Assembly: GCF_004364865.1 (NCBI RefSeq)
Contig: NZ_SOAU01000001.1
Location: 1,054,001 to 1,118,000 of the forward strand
Direction of reading: 5' to 3'
Length of the DNA: 64,000 nt
DNA from: Ilumatobacter fluminis
Lineage (GTDB): Bacteria; Actinomycetota; Acidimicrobiia; Acidimicrobiales; Ilumatobacteraceae
Positions 42,449 through 51,592 of this stretch are shown piece after piece. The translations under genes and the position numbers were made by a program. Below the pieces are notes generated by a model. The model saw nothing but the letters and a program-made list of their open reading frames with translations, made no database searches and was not told the origin of the DNA. Within the stretch, counting starts at the first letter, position 1; each line of letters starts with the position of its first letter.

Positions 42449-43165
42449 ATGGATGCTGCTCGTGCTCGTCTCGCCATCGGCCTCGTCGATCTGACCAACC
42501 TCGACGACCGGTGCACCGCCGCGGACGTCGACGCGTTGTGCGCCCGCGCCGCCGAGCACGGCACCGCCGCGGTGTGCGTGTGGCCCGACTTCGTGGAGCG
42601 AGCGGTTGCCGCCTTGTCCGACACGACCGTCGACGTCGCGACGGTCGTCAACTTCCCGACCGGCGACGAGCGGCCCTTCGCGGTTCGGACCCTGACCGAG
42701 CGTGTCGTCGCCGCCGGGGCCGACGACGTCGACCTCGTCCTGCCGTATCGCGCCTTCGCTGCCGGCGACCTCGAGTGGTGTGCGGCCGTGCTCGACGAGA
42801 CGAAGGCGGCGACGGGCGACCACGCACACCTCAAGGTGATCCTCGAGACCGGTGAACTCGTCGACGTCGACGTGATCGAACGTGCGGCGCGGTTCGCCAT
42901 CGAACACGGCGCCGACTTCGTGAAGACGTCCACCGGCAAGTCGCCGACATCGGCCTCGCCCGAGGCGGTCGCCGCGATGCTCGTCGCGATCGCCGACGCC
43001 GGTCGCACCGTCGGTCTCAAGCCGTCGGGCGGCATCTCCACGGCTGAGGCGGCCGACGCCTACCTCGTGCAGGCCGAGTCGGTGATGGGCGCCGACTATC
43101 TCGCCCCCGCCACGTTCCGCTTCGGCGCGAGCAGCCTCCTCGGCGCACTCCTCCCGCTCGTCTGA
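42449..43165 (+). CDS. deoC: Deoxyribose-phosphate aldolase
   Basis: A 238-residue class I aldolase that splits 2-deoxyribose-5-phosphate into glyceraldehyde-3-phosphate and acetaldehyde during deoxynucleoside use. The catalytic residues are Asp in DDVDLVLPYRAF, the Schiff-base Lys in ADFVKTSTGK, and the second Lys in VGLKPSGGIS. It is closer to the E. coli type than to the short bacillary type. ATG 42449 follows TAGGCT by seven bases. It converges with a LacI-family gene, 10 bases apart. Confidence 0.93.
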   Translation: MDAARARLAIGLVDLTNLDDRCTAADVDALCARAAEHGTAAVCVWPDFVERAVAALSDTTVDVATVVNFPTGDERPFAVRTLTERVVAAGADDVDLVLPYRAFAAGDLEWCAAVLDETKAATGDHAHLKVILETGELVDVDVIERAARFAIEHGADFVKTSTGKSPTSASPEAVAAMLVAIADAGRTVGLKPSGGISTAEAADAYLVQAESVMGADYLAPATFRFGASSLLGALLPLV

Positions 43166-43175
43166 CTCCGGTTCG

Positions 43176-44228
43176 TCAGCCGACGACGACGGTCGCTGGT
43201 GCTGCGGTCGTCGTGCGTTCGACCAAGGTGATCGGCGCGATGAAGCGTTCGACCGAGTGGTCGTCGTCGCGCAACAGATCGACGAGCCAGCGAGCGACAC
43301 GGGCCCCGTGCTCGGCGACGTCCTGGTGCACCGTGGTCAGGCCCAACACTTCGGCAACGGGCTGATCGTCGACGCCGACGATCGAGAGGTCGCCGGGGAT
43401 GTCGATGCCGAGCTCACGTGCCCGCTGCATCGCGCCGAGGGCCATGATGTCGCCGATCGCGAAGATCGCCGTCGGCGGATCGTCGAGCGCCATCAACTGG
43501 TCGAAGGCCTCGGCGCCGCCCTGCACCGTGAAGCTACCGTCGACGATCAGTTCGTCGTCGAGTTCGACGCCGGCCGCGTTCAGCGCCGCCTCGTAGCCCT
43601 GCTGGCGCATCGTCGGCACCATGAAACCGAACACGGTGTCGGTGGTGTCGCCGATCAATGCGATGCGGTGGTGTCCGAGGCCGAGCAGATGCTCGGTCGC
43701 CATGCGGCCCACGGCGACGTCGTCGATGCCCGTCGAGGCACAGCCGGGCAGTGGGGGCCCGATCGACACGACGGAGAGTCCGCGGCTGATCATCTCGTCG
43801 AGTTCGGCGGGTTCGAGCGCGACGTCGACGACGACGATCCCGTCCACCCGTCGGTGCAGCGCCTCGGTGCCGTCGATCGGGCGTCGGTCACCGTTCTCGG
43901 CGCGGAGCGCGATGACGACCATGTCGTAGCCGGCCTCGGCACAGACGGCCTCGACACCTGCCATCACCTCGGCGCAGTACCAGGTGTTGACGAACGGTAC
44001 GAGCACCGCGATCGCATGTGAGCGACCGGTGGCCAGCCGACGAGCGGCCGGGTCGGCCTGGTAGTTCAACTGGCCGGCCACCTCGACGACGCGGCTGCGG
44101 GTCGACGCTGCGACGTTCGGCAGGCCGCGCAGGGCGCGCGACACCGTGGCGACCGAGACGTTCGCCGCAGCGGCGACGTCTTCGATCGTTGCCCGCGAGG
44201 CGGGCGGACTGCTGCGTTGCTGGGTCAT
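43176..44228 (-). CDS. LacI family transcriptional regulator
   Basis: A 350-residue repressor. The amino-terminal helix-turn-helix is TIEDVAAAANVSVATVSRAL with hinge RRLATGRSHAIAVLVP. The sugar-binding-protein-like domain follows, with DDVAVGRMATEHLLGLGHHR and FAIGDIMALGAM. A LacI-type operator (44244-44257) lies 16 bases upstream of the ATG, so it probably regulates itself. Its position next to deoC and an SDR suggests control of a sugar or nucleoside pathway, but the ligand is unknown. Confidence 0.92.
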   Translation of the reverse strand: MTQQRSSPPASRATIEDVAAAANVSVATVSRALRGLPNVAASTRSRVVEVAGQLNYQADPAARRLATGRSHAIAVLVPFVNTWYCAEVMAGVEAVCAEAGYDMVVIALRAENGDRRPIDGTEALHRRVDGIVVVDVALEPAELDEMISRGLSVVSIGPPLPGCASTGIDDVAVGRMATEHLLGLGHHRIALIGDTTDTVFGFMVPTMRQQGYEAALNAAGVELDDELIVDGSFTVQGGAEAFDQLMALDDPPTAIFAIGDIMALGAMQRARELGIDIPGDLSIVGVDDQPVAEVLGLTTVHQDVAEHGARVARWLVDLLRDDDHSVERFIAPITLVERTTTAAPATVVVG

Positions 44229-44243
44229 TGGCAGGGGCGCGAC

Positions 44244-44257
44244 TGAAAGCGTTTACA
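44244..44257. promoter_or_regulatory. LacI-type operator
   Basis: TGAAAGCGTTTACA has the central CG and flanking AAA/TTT typical of LacI/CcpA-family operators. It lies 16 bases upstream of the LacI-family start codon. Confidence 0.55.
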
Positions 44258-44309
44258 CCATTGTTGCCGACATCGGTGTCCCAGGGAAAGCCCGTGTCAC
44301 CCGAACGGG

Positions 44310-45347
44310 TCAGCCGTCGATCAATCCGCCACCGGTGAAGTGCCCGTCGGCCTGCAGGCCGGCCATGAACGACTCGGTGTAGACCTCGGTCGGCTGGGCG
44401 CGCAGCGCGGTGTCGAGCGCTGCGGCGTCGTCACCGATCAGGACGCGCCACGTGTTTGCTTTCACCGCGTCGAGCATCACGGTGGCGGCCTCGCCGGCGG
44501 TCGTCGGTGCCGCGTTCTCGAACAGTTCGGCCCGCATCTGCATCAGGTTGCGGATGTCCTCGTCGGAGGCTCCGGCAAGATCGATGCCCGAGTCCTCGAT
44601 CTGCTGGCGGAGTTGTGCGACGGCGTCGTCGGACATGTTCTTCGGGTCGTAGCCGGCGGCGATCATCGAGTTGCGTGCGATCTGCGTGCCGATGTGGCCG
44701 GGCATGACGACCGACACGGTGAGGTGCGGTGCGTTCATCCGGAAGTCGACGAGCATCGACTCGGTGAGGCCGCGAACGGCGAACTTGGCGGCGCTGTACG
44801 CGCTGTGCGAGCCCGTCGGGCCGAGGCAGGCCCACAGGCCGTTGACGCTGCTCGTGTTGATCACGTGACCTCGATCGGCCTGCATCAGCATCGGCAGGAA
44901 CGAGCGCATCCCGTTGAGCACCCCGCCGAACGTGACGGCGAAGACGCGATCCCAGTCGGCGTGATCGGCGGTGACGATGCTCGATGCGCCGGAGATACCG
45001 GCGTTGTTGAACAGCAGGTTGATCGACTCGGTCTCGAACTCGCTCGCGACATGGGCGGCGAACTCGTTCATCGCCTCGGCGTCCGACACGTCGGCGACGC
45101 AGGCGGTCAGGCGCACACCGGCGCGACCGGCCGACTCCGCATCCGCCGAGGCGAGCTCGATCGTTTCGCTCATTGCCTCGTCGGAGACGTCGCAGATCGC
45201 GACGTCGCAGCCGGCCGCGGCCAGTTGACGCGTCAGTTCGCGACCCATGCCGGTGCCGCCACCGGTGATGACGGCGACGAGGCCGGCGAAGTCGGTGATC
45301 GGTGCCGGCGGGTAGGGCGCGGGCGTGGCGGCGTCGGTCAGGGTCAT
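44310..45347 (-). CDS. Short-chain dehydrogenase, extended tail
   Basis: A 345-residue SDR, longer than the classical 250. The cofactor loop is VITGGGTGMGRELT, then FNNAGISGASS, Ser in NTSSVNGL and Tyr/Lys in YSAAKFA. Beyond residue 235 a helical extension (PKNMSDDAVAQLRQQIEDSG and beyond) is followed by TWRVLIGDDAAALD, as in SDRs near steroid or lipid degradation genes. GGAG lies 8 bases before ATG 45347. CDVSD after strand two suggests NAD. The substrate is unknown. Confidence 0.88.
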   Translation of the reverse strand: MTLTDAATPAPYPPAPITDFAGLVAVITGGGTGMGRELTRQLAAAGCDVAICDVSDEAMSETIELASADAESAGRAGVRLTACVADVSDAEAMNEFAAHVASEFETESINLLFNNAGISGASSIVTADHADWDRVFAVTFGGVLNGMRSFLPMLMQADRGHVINTSSVNGLWACLGPTGSHSAYSAAKFAVRGLTESMLVDFRMNAPHLTVSVVMPGHIGTQIARNSMIAAGYDPKNMSDDAVAQLRQQIEDSGIDLAGASDEDIRNLMQMRAELFENAAPTTAGEAATVMLDAVKANTWRVLIGDDAAALDTALRAQPTEVYTESFMAGLQADGHFTGGGLIDG

Positions 45348-45405
45348 GTCGGGTCTCCCGGTCGTGTTCGTGCCGCCGTTCCCGCCGACGGTCGCGGTGC
45401 GCCGG

Positions 45406-45819
45406 TCAGCGCTGGAAGTACTTGGGGTTCGGGTGCACCTCGTCGACGGCGCCGCCGGCGGCCGCCCACCCGTTGAAGCCGACCTCGAGGTGGGCGACGT
45501 TGGTGTAGCCGAGGTCTTGGAGCACCTTGGCGGCCAGTGCGGAGCGTTGGCCGCCTGCGCAGTGGAGGACGTACCGGTCGTCGAAGCCGACGTCGCCGCG
45601 GTAGTAGGGCGATTCGGGATCGAACCAGAACTCGAGCATGCCGCGCGGCATCGACTTGGCGCCGGGGATCGCCCCCTTGTCCCACAACTCGCGAACGTCG
45701 CGAATGTCGATCACCGTGCACGTGCCGGCGTCGATCTCGGCCTGCAGCTGGTCGACGGACAGCTCTTCGATCGCCGCCTTGGCTTCGGCGATCATCTCCG
45801 ACAGCGGCGTGCGCGCCAC
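45406..45819 (-). CDS. Rhodanese-like sulfurtransferase
   Basis: A 137-residue single-domain rhodanese. It has VIDIRDVRELWDKGAIPGAK, PRGMLEFWFDPESPYY and the active-site loop HCAGGQRSALAA, where the cysteine carries persulfide. GTG 45819 is preferred to ATG 45795 because related proteins carry the extra amino-terminal residues and it lies 13 bases after the thiolase stop. It is the last gene of the DUF35-thiolase operon; such rhodaneses often accompany these genes, but the sulfur acceptor is unknown. Confidence 0.88.
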   Translation of the reverse strand: MARTPLSEMIAEAKAAIEELSVDQLQAEIDAGTCTVIDIRDVRELWDKGAIPGAKSMPRGMLEFWFDPESPYYRGDVGFDDRYVLHCAGGQRSALAAKVLQDLGYTNVAHLEVGFNGWAAAGGAVDEVHPNPKYFQR

Positions 45820-45832
45820 GGGGCTCGTCCGG

Positions 45833-47053
45833 TCAGGCCGCGAGGCCGGACTTCTCGAGGATGTGGACGCCGCACGCCGAACCGAGGCCGATGACGTGGG
45901 CGAGGCCGACCTTGGCGCCCTCGATCTGGCGGGGGCCACCTTCGCCACGAACGTGCTGGCAGATCTCCCAGATGTTGGCGATGCCGGTCGCCGAGATCGG
46001 GTGCCCCTTCGACTGCAGGCCACCCGACACGTTGACCGGCAGTTTGCCGTCACGCCACGGAGCGCCCGACTCGAAGAAGTCGACGGCGCCACCCTCTTCG
46101 CACAGCTTCAGGTTGTCGTAGTGGACGAGTTCGGCGGTGGCGAAGCAGTCGTGCAACTCGACGAGGTCGAGGTCGTCGGGGCCGACGCCGGCCTGCTCGT
46201 ACGCCTGCGTTGCGGCCATCCGGGTGAGCGTGTTCACGTCGGGGAGTACCTGACAGGCCTCCTGGTACGGGTCGCTCGTGAGGATCGACGCCGACACCTT
46301 GATGGCACGGCGCTGCTGCTCGAGCGACATCGTTCGGAGCTTGGCGCCGCTGACGACCACGGCGGCTGCGGCGCCGTCGCAGTTCGCCGAGCACATCGGC
46401 CGAGTGTTCGGGTAGGCGATCATGATGTCGTTCATGATCTGCTCGAGCGGCATCTCCTTGGAGTAGGCCGCGAGCGGGTTGAGCGTGGAGTGACTGTGGT
46501 TCTTCTCGCTGATCTTGGCGAACAGTTCGAAGGCGGTGCCACCGTACTGGTGCTCGTGCAGGTACTCCATGCCGACCTGGGCGAAGACACCGGGCATCGC
46601 CTCGGTCCCGATGCGCCCGTCGACCGGGGCAACGGCGCCGTAGCGGCCGCTGCGCTCCCATTCGTTGCCGTCGGACTTCGACTGGCCCCCTGCGCCGAGC
46701 AGGCCGACGCCGGCGAGCTTCTCGACGCCGCAGGCCAGGCCCATGTCGGTCTCGCCGGCCTTCACGGCCATGATCGCCGTGCGGAGCGCCGTGGCGCCGG
46801 TGGCGCAGGCGTTCGACACGTTGTAGGCGGGGATGCCGGTCTGGCCGATCTGCTTCTGGAGCTGCTGGGCGATGCCGCCGCGTCCCATGAGGTTGCCGGC
46901 GGCGAAGACGCCGATGTCTCTCATGGTGACGCCGGCGTCGGCCAGTGCCGCCATGATCGCCTCGGAGCCGAGGTCGACGACGTCCTTGTCGGGGTGCTTG
47001 CCGAACTTGGTCATCGAGATGCCGAGGATGAAGATGTCGTCGGATGCGCTCAT
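45833..47053 (-). CDS. Thiolase of the SCP-x/acetyl-CoA acetyltransferase family
   Basis: A 406-residue thiolase. The acyl-carrying cysteine is Cys83 (NVSNACATGATAL). The other catalytic elements are VELHDCFATAEL, GGLQSKGHPISATG and IGLGSACGVHIL. Members paired with a DUF35 zinc protein, as here, take part in lipid or steroid side-chain beta-oxidation, where the pair performs the retro-Claisen or aldol step. AGGAG lies 7 bases before the ATG. The exact chain length cannot be inferred. Confidence 0.93.
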   Translation of the reverse strand: MSASDDIFILGISMTKFGKHPDKDVVDLGSEAIMAALADAGVTMRDIGVFAAGNLMGRGGIAQQLQKQIGQTGIPAYNVSNACATGATALRTAIMAVKAGETDMGLACGVEKLAGVGLLGAGGQSKSDGNEWERSGRYGAVAPVDGRIGTEAMPGVFAQVGMEYLHEHQYGGTAFELFAKISEKNHSHSTLNPLAAYSKEMPLEQIMNDIMIAYPNTRPMCSANCDGAAAAVVVSGAKLRTMSLEQQRRAIKVSASILTSDPYQEACQVLPDVNTLTRMAATQAYEQAGVGPDDLDLVELHDCFATAELVHYDNLKLCEEGGAVDFFESGAPWRDGKLPVNVSGGLQSKGHPISATGIANIWEICQHVRGEGGPRQIEGAKVGLAHVIGLGSACGVHILEKSGLAA

Positions 47054-47108
47054 GGTGCTGCTCCTGTGTGTCGTGCTCGTCGAACGGGTGTCTGCTGGTC
47101 GTGCTCGG

Positions 47109-47513
47109 TCAGGCGGGCTCGAAGCCGTAGTTGAGGGCTTCGACGCCGTTGTCGTCGGTGCCCATCGAGTACGTCGCGAGGCGAACCTTCATGCCGAGCT
47201 TGACGTGCTCGGGGTCGGGCGGGCAGTTGATGATGTTGCCCTTGGCGGTCGTGCCGTCGAGATCGACCACGCTCGCCACGAAGGGCACGTCGACGCCGGG
47301 GGCCGCGAACGTGACGATCGAGAACGACCGCACGATGCCTTCGGTGGCGATGTCGACCGGGGCGAACTCCGTGCCGAAACACGCCGCGCACGCGTTGCGG
47401 CGATCGAAGTAGCGGGCACCACAGCTGGTGCATTCGTGGGCACGGAGGTGGGGGGCGCCGTCGTCGAGTACGAGGTAGTCGACGAACGGGATCTGCGAAA
47501 CCGTCTCGCTCAT
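47109..47513 (-). CDS. DUF35 OB-fold/zinc-ribbon partner of thiolase
   Basis: A 134-residue acyl-CoA-binding accessory protein. The zinc ribbon has Cys28, Cys31, Cys42 and Cys45 (HECTSCGARYF and NACAACFG). The OB-fold follows with IVRSFSIVTFAAPG, PFVASVVDLDGTTAKGNIIN and KLGMKVRLATYS. Such proteins form complexes with the thiolase encoded directly downstream. It is the first gene of the three-gene operon. Confidence 0.92.
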   Translation of the reverse strand: MSETVSQIPFVDYLVLDDGAPHLRAHECTSCGARYFDRRNACAACFGTEFAPVDIATEGIVRSFSIVTFAAPGVDVPFVASVVDLDGTTAKGNIINCPPDPEHVKLGMKVRLATYSMGTDDNGVEALNYGFEPA

Positions 47514-47577
47514 GTGGGACAGCTTCCCCGCTGACGCCCACCCGGAACGAATCGGAGCGACGCGACGTCGCCGCCGG

Positions 47578-49845
47578 TCAGGCGAGGCGTTCGAGGACGA
47601 CGTCGGGGGTGAGCGGGAAGGTGTCGAACCAAACGCCCGTCGCGTCGTGGAGGGCCGAGAGCACGGCGGGGGCGTACGCCATCATCGGCATCTCGGCCAT
47701 CCCGCGTGCACCCCACGGGCCGCGCGGGTCGGCGAGTTCGAGCACGACCGCGTCGATCCGGGTCGGCATGTCGCCGATGCCGGGGATCAGGTAGGTCGAC
47801 AAGCGCGGGTTGAGCACCCGTCCGTCGGCGACCCGGAGCCGTTCGCTCATCGTGTAGCCGTGGGCCTGGGCGAGGCCACCGTCGATCTGGCCGATGACGA
47901 GTTCGGGGTTGATCGCCTTGCCGACGTCGTGGGTGCTGACGACCCGGTCGACCACGATGTGCCCGGTGCGTCGGTCGACGGTGAGCTCGACCGCCTGGGC
48001 GACGTACCCGTAGCTGAAGTTCGGCTGGCAGATGCCCGTCTCGGGGTCGAGCGCCTCGGTGGGCGGCGGCACGTACCGGAAGAAACCGACCGCCGGCCGA
48101 TCGCCGTTGCGCCAGGCCTTCTCGGCCTCCTCGGCCGCGCCCAGGATCGAGTTGCCGGCCATGAAGGTGAGACGCGACGCCGACGCCGAACCGGAGTCGC
48201 CGGTGGTCGAGGTGTCGGAGAACGTCGCCTTCACCGACTCGATCGGGAGCCCCGTTGCCTCGGCGGCCATCTGGACGAAGGCGGTGTGGGCGCCCTGGCC
48301 GACGTCGGCGCCGGCGTGGAAGAACTCGGCCCACTCGGGCGTGTCGCCGTCGCCGTGCAGGATGATCTCGGCCTCGCACCGTTCCGGGAACCCGAACGAG
48401 AATCCGACGTTCTTGTAGGCGCACGCGAACCCTCGCCCGCGGAGCAGGTCGTCGGTGGCGGGTGCGAGTGACGCGAACGGTGAGAACGGTTCGGCGTCGG
48501 GCAACGGCTGATCGAACTGCGCCGCCTCTGCGCAGGCCTCGAGCACCTCGGGCAGGGTGACGCCCGGCGGCAGCGGCGCCTGGGTGATGCCGATCGACCC
48601 GTCGCGCAGCGTGTTGCGGCGGCGGATCTCGACCGGGTCGATGCCGAGCGCCTCGGCGAGCCGATTCATCTGCATCTCGGACACGAAGCTGCCCTGCGGG
48701 CCGCCGAACCCACGGAACGCGCCACCCGGCACGGCGTTGGTGTAGACGGCGTGGCTGTCGATGTGGGCGTTCGGCACCTCGTACGGTCCGGCTTGGCTCA
48801 AGTGGCAGTTCCCGAGCACCTTGTTCGAGGTGTAGTTGTACGCGCCCGCGTCGAGCCAGGCCTCGCTCTCGATGGCGACGATCTTGCCGTCGGCGTCGGC
48901 GCCCCACTTGGCGTGGATACGCCCGCGGTGTCGCTTGTGGTGGCCGACGATCGACTCTTCGCGTGACCACTGCACCGTCACCGGACGGTTCTCGCCGCGG
49001 GCGTGCAGTTGTTGGGCGGCGACGGCGAGCACGATCTGGATCGACGTGTCTTCGCGGCCGCCGAACGCGCCGCCGATCGCCGGGTAGATCACGCGCACCC
49101 GATCGTCGGGGAGATCGAGCGCGTGGGCGATCTGTTCGCGATCCTCGTGCGTCCACTGGCCGGCCACCTCGACGGTGACGCGGCCGTCGTCGTCGACGTA
49201 CGCCAGCCCGGCCTCGGGCTGCAGGTAGGCGTGCTCCTGGTACGGAACTTCGTACGTGGCCTCGACGACCGCGGCGGCCCTCGCCCAGCCGGCGTCCATG
49301 TCACCCTTGCGGATCTTGTAGTTGGTGTAGCTGTTGGTCGACTCACCGTTCTCGGGGTGGAGCAACACCGCATCGTCGGCGAGCGCGTCGTCGATGTCGC
49401 CGACGATCGGGAGCTGTTCCCACTCGACGTCGATCGCCCGGGCTGCCGCGTCGGCGGCTTCCTTGGTTTCGGCGACGACGAACGCCAGGTGATCGGCTTC
49501 CCAACGGCTGACGTCGCACGGCACCGTGCTGCGGCCCGTGTGCTCGACTGCGATGAACACCGGCTGGTCGAACATCGTCAGGCCGTACTCGTTGACCGGC
49601 ACGTCTCGGCCCGTGAACACGGCGACGACGCCCGGCACCGCCTCGGCGGCGCGGACGTCGAGGCGTGTCAGGCGAGCGTGTGGCTGGTCGGTGAAGACGA
49701 CCTTGCCGACGAGCGCGTCGTCGGGGAACCGGTCGGCGGGATAGGTGGCGGCGCCCGTGACCTTGTCGTGGGCGTCGAGCCGCAGCGGTGTCGCGCCGAC
49801 GCTGGTCGTGCTCACGGGCGGGGGAGTGGTCGCGTCGGCGCTCAT
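47578..49845 (-). CDS. Xanthine dehydrogenase-family molybdopterin-binding subunit
   Basis: A 755-residue large subunit of a molybdenum hydroxylase. Visible marks are DAHDKVTGAATYPADRFP at the start, VYPAIGGAFGGREDTS-like cofactor loop (IGGAFGGRED), PGGAFRGFGGPQGSF, the GADVGQGAHTAFVQ loop, and GPWGARGMAEMPMM, which carries the catalytic glutamate. The partner gene overlaps as ATGA. Substrates of this family include purines, aldehydes, nicotinate and aromatic acyl-CoAs; none can be chosen here. A XdhC-type maturation gene is not in view. Confidence 0.9.
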   Translation of the reverse strand: MSADATTPPPVSTTSVGATPLRLDAHDKVTGAATYPADRFPDDALVGKVVFTDQPHARLTRLDVRAAEAVPGVVAVFTGRDVPVNEYGLTMFDQPVFIAVEHTGRSTVPCDVSRWEADHLAFVVAETKEAADAAARAIDVEWEQLPIVGDIDDALADDAVLLHPENGESTNSYTNYKIRKGDMDAGWARAAAVVEATYEVPYQEHAYLQPEAGLAYVDDDGRVTVEVAGQWTHEDREQIAHALDLPDDRVRVIYPAIGGAFGGREDTSIQIVLAVAAQQLHARGENRPVTVQWSREESIVGHHKRHRGRIHAKWGADADGKIVAIESEAWLDAGAYNYTSNKVLGNCHLSQAGPYEVPNAHIDSHAVYTNAVPGGAFRGFGGPQGSFVSEMQMNRLAEALGIDPVEIRRRNTLRDGSIGITQAPLPPGVTLPEVLEACAEAAQFDQPLPDAEPFSPFASLAPATDDLLRGRGFACAYKNVGFSFGFPERCEAEIILHGDGDTPEWAEFFHAGADVGQGAHTAFVQMAAEATGLPIESVKATFSDTSTTGDSGSASASRLTFMAGNSILGAAEEAEKAWRNGDRPAVGFFRYVPPPTEALDPETGICQPNFSYGYVAQAVELTVDRRTGHIVVDRVVSTHDVGKAINPELVIGQIDGGLAQAHGYTMSERLRVADGRVLNPRLSTYLIPGIGDMPTRIDAVVLELADPRGPWGARGMAEMPMMAYAPAVLSALHDATGVWFDTFPLTPDVVLERLA

Positions 49846-51332
49846 GACGCGCTCCTCACGTCGACGCTGGTCGTTCGCTCGCCACCGGTTCGGGCGGCCG
49901 CGGTGGCGACCGCAGCTTCGATCGCCCGGTACCCGGTGCAGCGGCACAGGTTGCCGGCCAGACCGGACTTGATCTGATCGGGCGTCGGCGTGCCGGTCTC
50001 GGCGATCAGCGCCGTACACGACACGAGAAAGCCCGGGGTGCAGAACCCGCACTGCACGGCGTGGTGCTCGACGAACGCCTGTTGGATCGGTGCGAGTTCA
50101 CCGTCGGTGGCGAGGCCCTCGACGGTGGTGACCTCGGTGCCGGCGGCGCGGGCGGCGGGGACGAGACACCCCATCACGGCGGTGCCGTCGATCAACACCG
50201 TGCAAGCGCCGCACTCGCCTTCGGCGCAGCCTTCCTTCACGCCGGTGCAATGGGCCTCGTCGCGGAGCCAGTCGAGCAGGGTGACCCCGGTGGCGGCGGC
50301 CGCGCTGACGGGTGATCCGTTGACGGTCACCTCGATCGGGGTGTCGTGATCGATGACGGTCGACGGCGCCTCGTCGGCCGGTTCGTCCGGCCGTGCGGAG
50401 GAGCGCAGCAGGGTGGGCCGCTCCGGCCAGCGCGCCGCCTGCTCGCCCCGTCCGATCGCGAGCAGCCCCCGCTCGACCATGGTGGCGATCTGGGAGGTGC
50501 GGTATCCGGCGGTGGCGCGGAGGTCGTCGATCGGGGTCGCTGCCGCCGCGGCCGCGAGTCCGGCGGCGCGGCATGTGTCGGCGTCGAGCGTCGTGCCGCT
50601 GATCAGCTCGGTGACGGCAGGAGCGGTGATGATGGTCGCTGCGACGCTGCCGAGAGCGATCGTCGCGTCGGTCACCGTGTCGCCGTCGAAGGCGACCGAC
50701 ATCGCCACGTGGACGACGGAGATGGCCTGCGCCCGACGGAGGCCGGACTTGACGAACAGTGAGCGAACGTCCCCGCTGATGCGGGGAATCGAGATGCCGG
50801 TCACGAGTTCGTCGTCGGCGAGCGTCGTCGTGCGGAATCCGGTGATGAAGTCGTGGAGCGGTTCGACACGCACGGCATCGGCCGAGGCCACGTGCACCGT
50901 GGCACCGAGCGCAGTGAGCGCCGAGATGGTGTCGTTGGCCGGGCTGGCGGTGACGATGTTGCCGACCACGGTCGCCCGGTTACGGAGCTGCGGCGAGCCG
51001 ACCTCGAGGCATGCCTGCGCGAGCGCGAGCGCTTCGGTGCGGCACGTTTCGTTCGCGACCACGTCGTGGTGGGTGCTCGTGGCGCCCAGCCGGATCTCGT
51101 CGTCGGTGACGACGATGTCACTCGTCCCGGCAATGCGGCTCGTGTCGATCAGGAGCTCGACACCGGTGTGCGCGCCTCGGTCGAGTTCGACCGTGAGGTC
51201 GGTGCCGCCGGCGACGGCGCGTGCCGTTGGCCCGTGCTCGGCCTTCAGCGCGAGCGCCTCACCGAGGGTGCGGGGTGCGACGTACGACGGCACGCGAGTG
51301 GGCGGCCGCTGGACGGGATGCAGATCGCTCAT
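49842..51332 (-). CDS. Fused FAD-binding and 2Fe-2S subunit of the molybdenum hydroxylase
   Basis: A 496-residue fusion. Residues 1-290 resemble the FAD subunit (CoxM-like): AVAGGTDLTVELDRG, then SPQLRNRATVVGNIVTASPA and ISIPRISGD. Residues 330-490 are the two-cluster ferredoxin subunit (CoxS-like): GCAEGECGACTVLIDG for the plant-type cluster and QCGFCTPGF with NLCRCTGY for the second. In classical xanthine dehydrogenase the order is reversed, with the Fe-S domain first. TAGCGT lies ten bases before ATG 51332. It passes electrons from the molybdenum site to FAD. Confidence 0.9.
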   Translation of the reverse strand: MSDLHPVQRPPTRVPSYVAPRTLGEALALKAEHGPTARAVAGGTDLTVELDRGAHTGVELLIDTSRIAGTSDIVVTDDEIRLGATSTHHDVVANETCRTEALALAQACLEVGSPQLRNRATVVGNIVTASPANDTISALTALGATVHVASADAVRVEPLHDFITGFRTTTLADDELVTGISIPRISGDVRSLFVKSGLRRAQAISVVHVAMSVAFDGDTVTDATIALGSVAATIITAPAVTELISGTTLDADTCRAAGLAAAAAATPIDDLRATAGYRTSQIATMVERGLLAIGRGEQAARWPERPTLLRSSARPDEPADEAPSTVIDHDTPIEVTVNGSPVSAAAATGVTLLDWLRDEAHCTGVKEGCAEGECGACTVLIDGTAVMGCLVPAARAAGTEVTTVEGLATDGELAPIQQAFVEHHAVQCGFCTPGFLVSCTALIAETGTPTPDQIKSGLAGNLCRCTGYRAIEAAVATAAARTGGERTTSVDVRSAS

Positions 51333-51579
51333 GTGGCGACCCACGCTAGACGTTTCGTAAAGCAGTCGGCCCGCATCGTGCCCCTGTTCACGGTGACGTA
51401 ACGCACCGCCCGGGGTGGGGATTCGACCGCGACACGCCGCCGTGTCGTGGCACCGTTCGTGCCGTCTCGAGTCGAGGTGCGCCGGGTGCTGCTCGTCCCG
51501 CCACACTCACGACCCCTCAACTCCTCGCAGCCGACTTCGGTTCCACTGATCGTCCAGAAACCGTGTGACACCCTCGCCG

Positions 51580-51585
51580 TAGGGT
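51580..51585 (+). promoter_or_regulatory. Leaderless -10 (TAGGGT)
   Basis: TAGGGT, 7 bases before ATG 51593. The rest of 51333-51579 holds nothing I can identify apart from TAGCGT (minus strand, 51343-51348). Confidence 0.6.
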
Positions 51586-51592
51586 GCGATCG

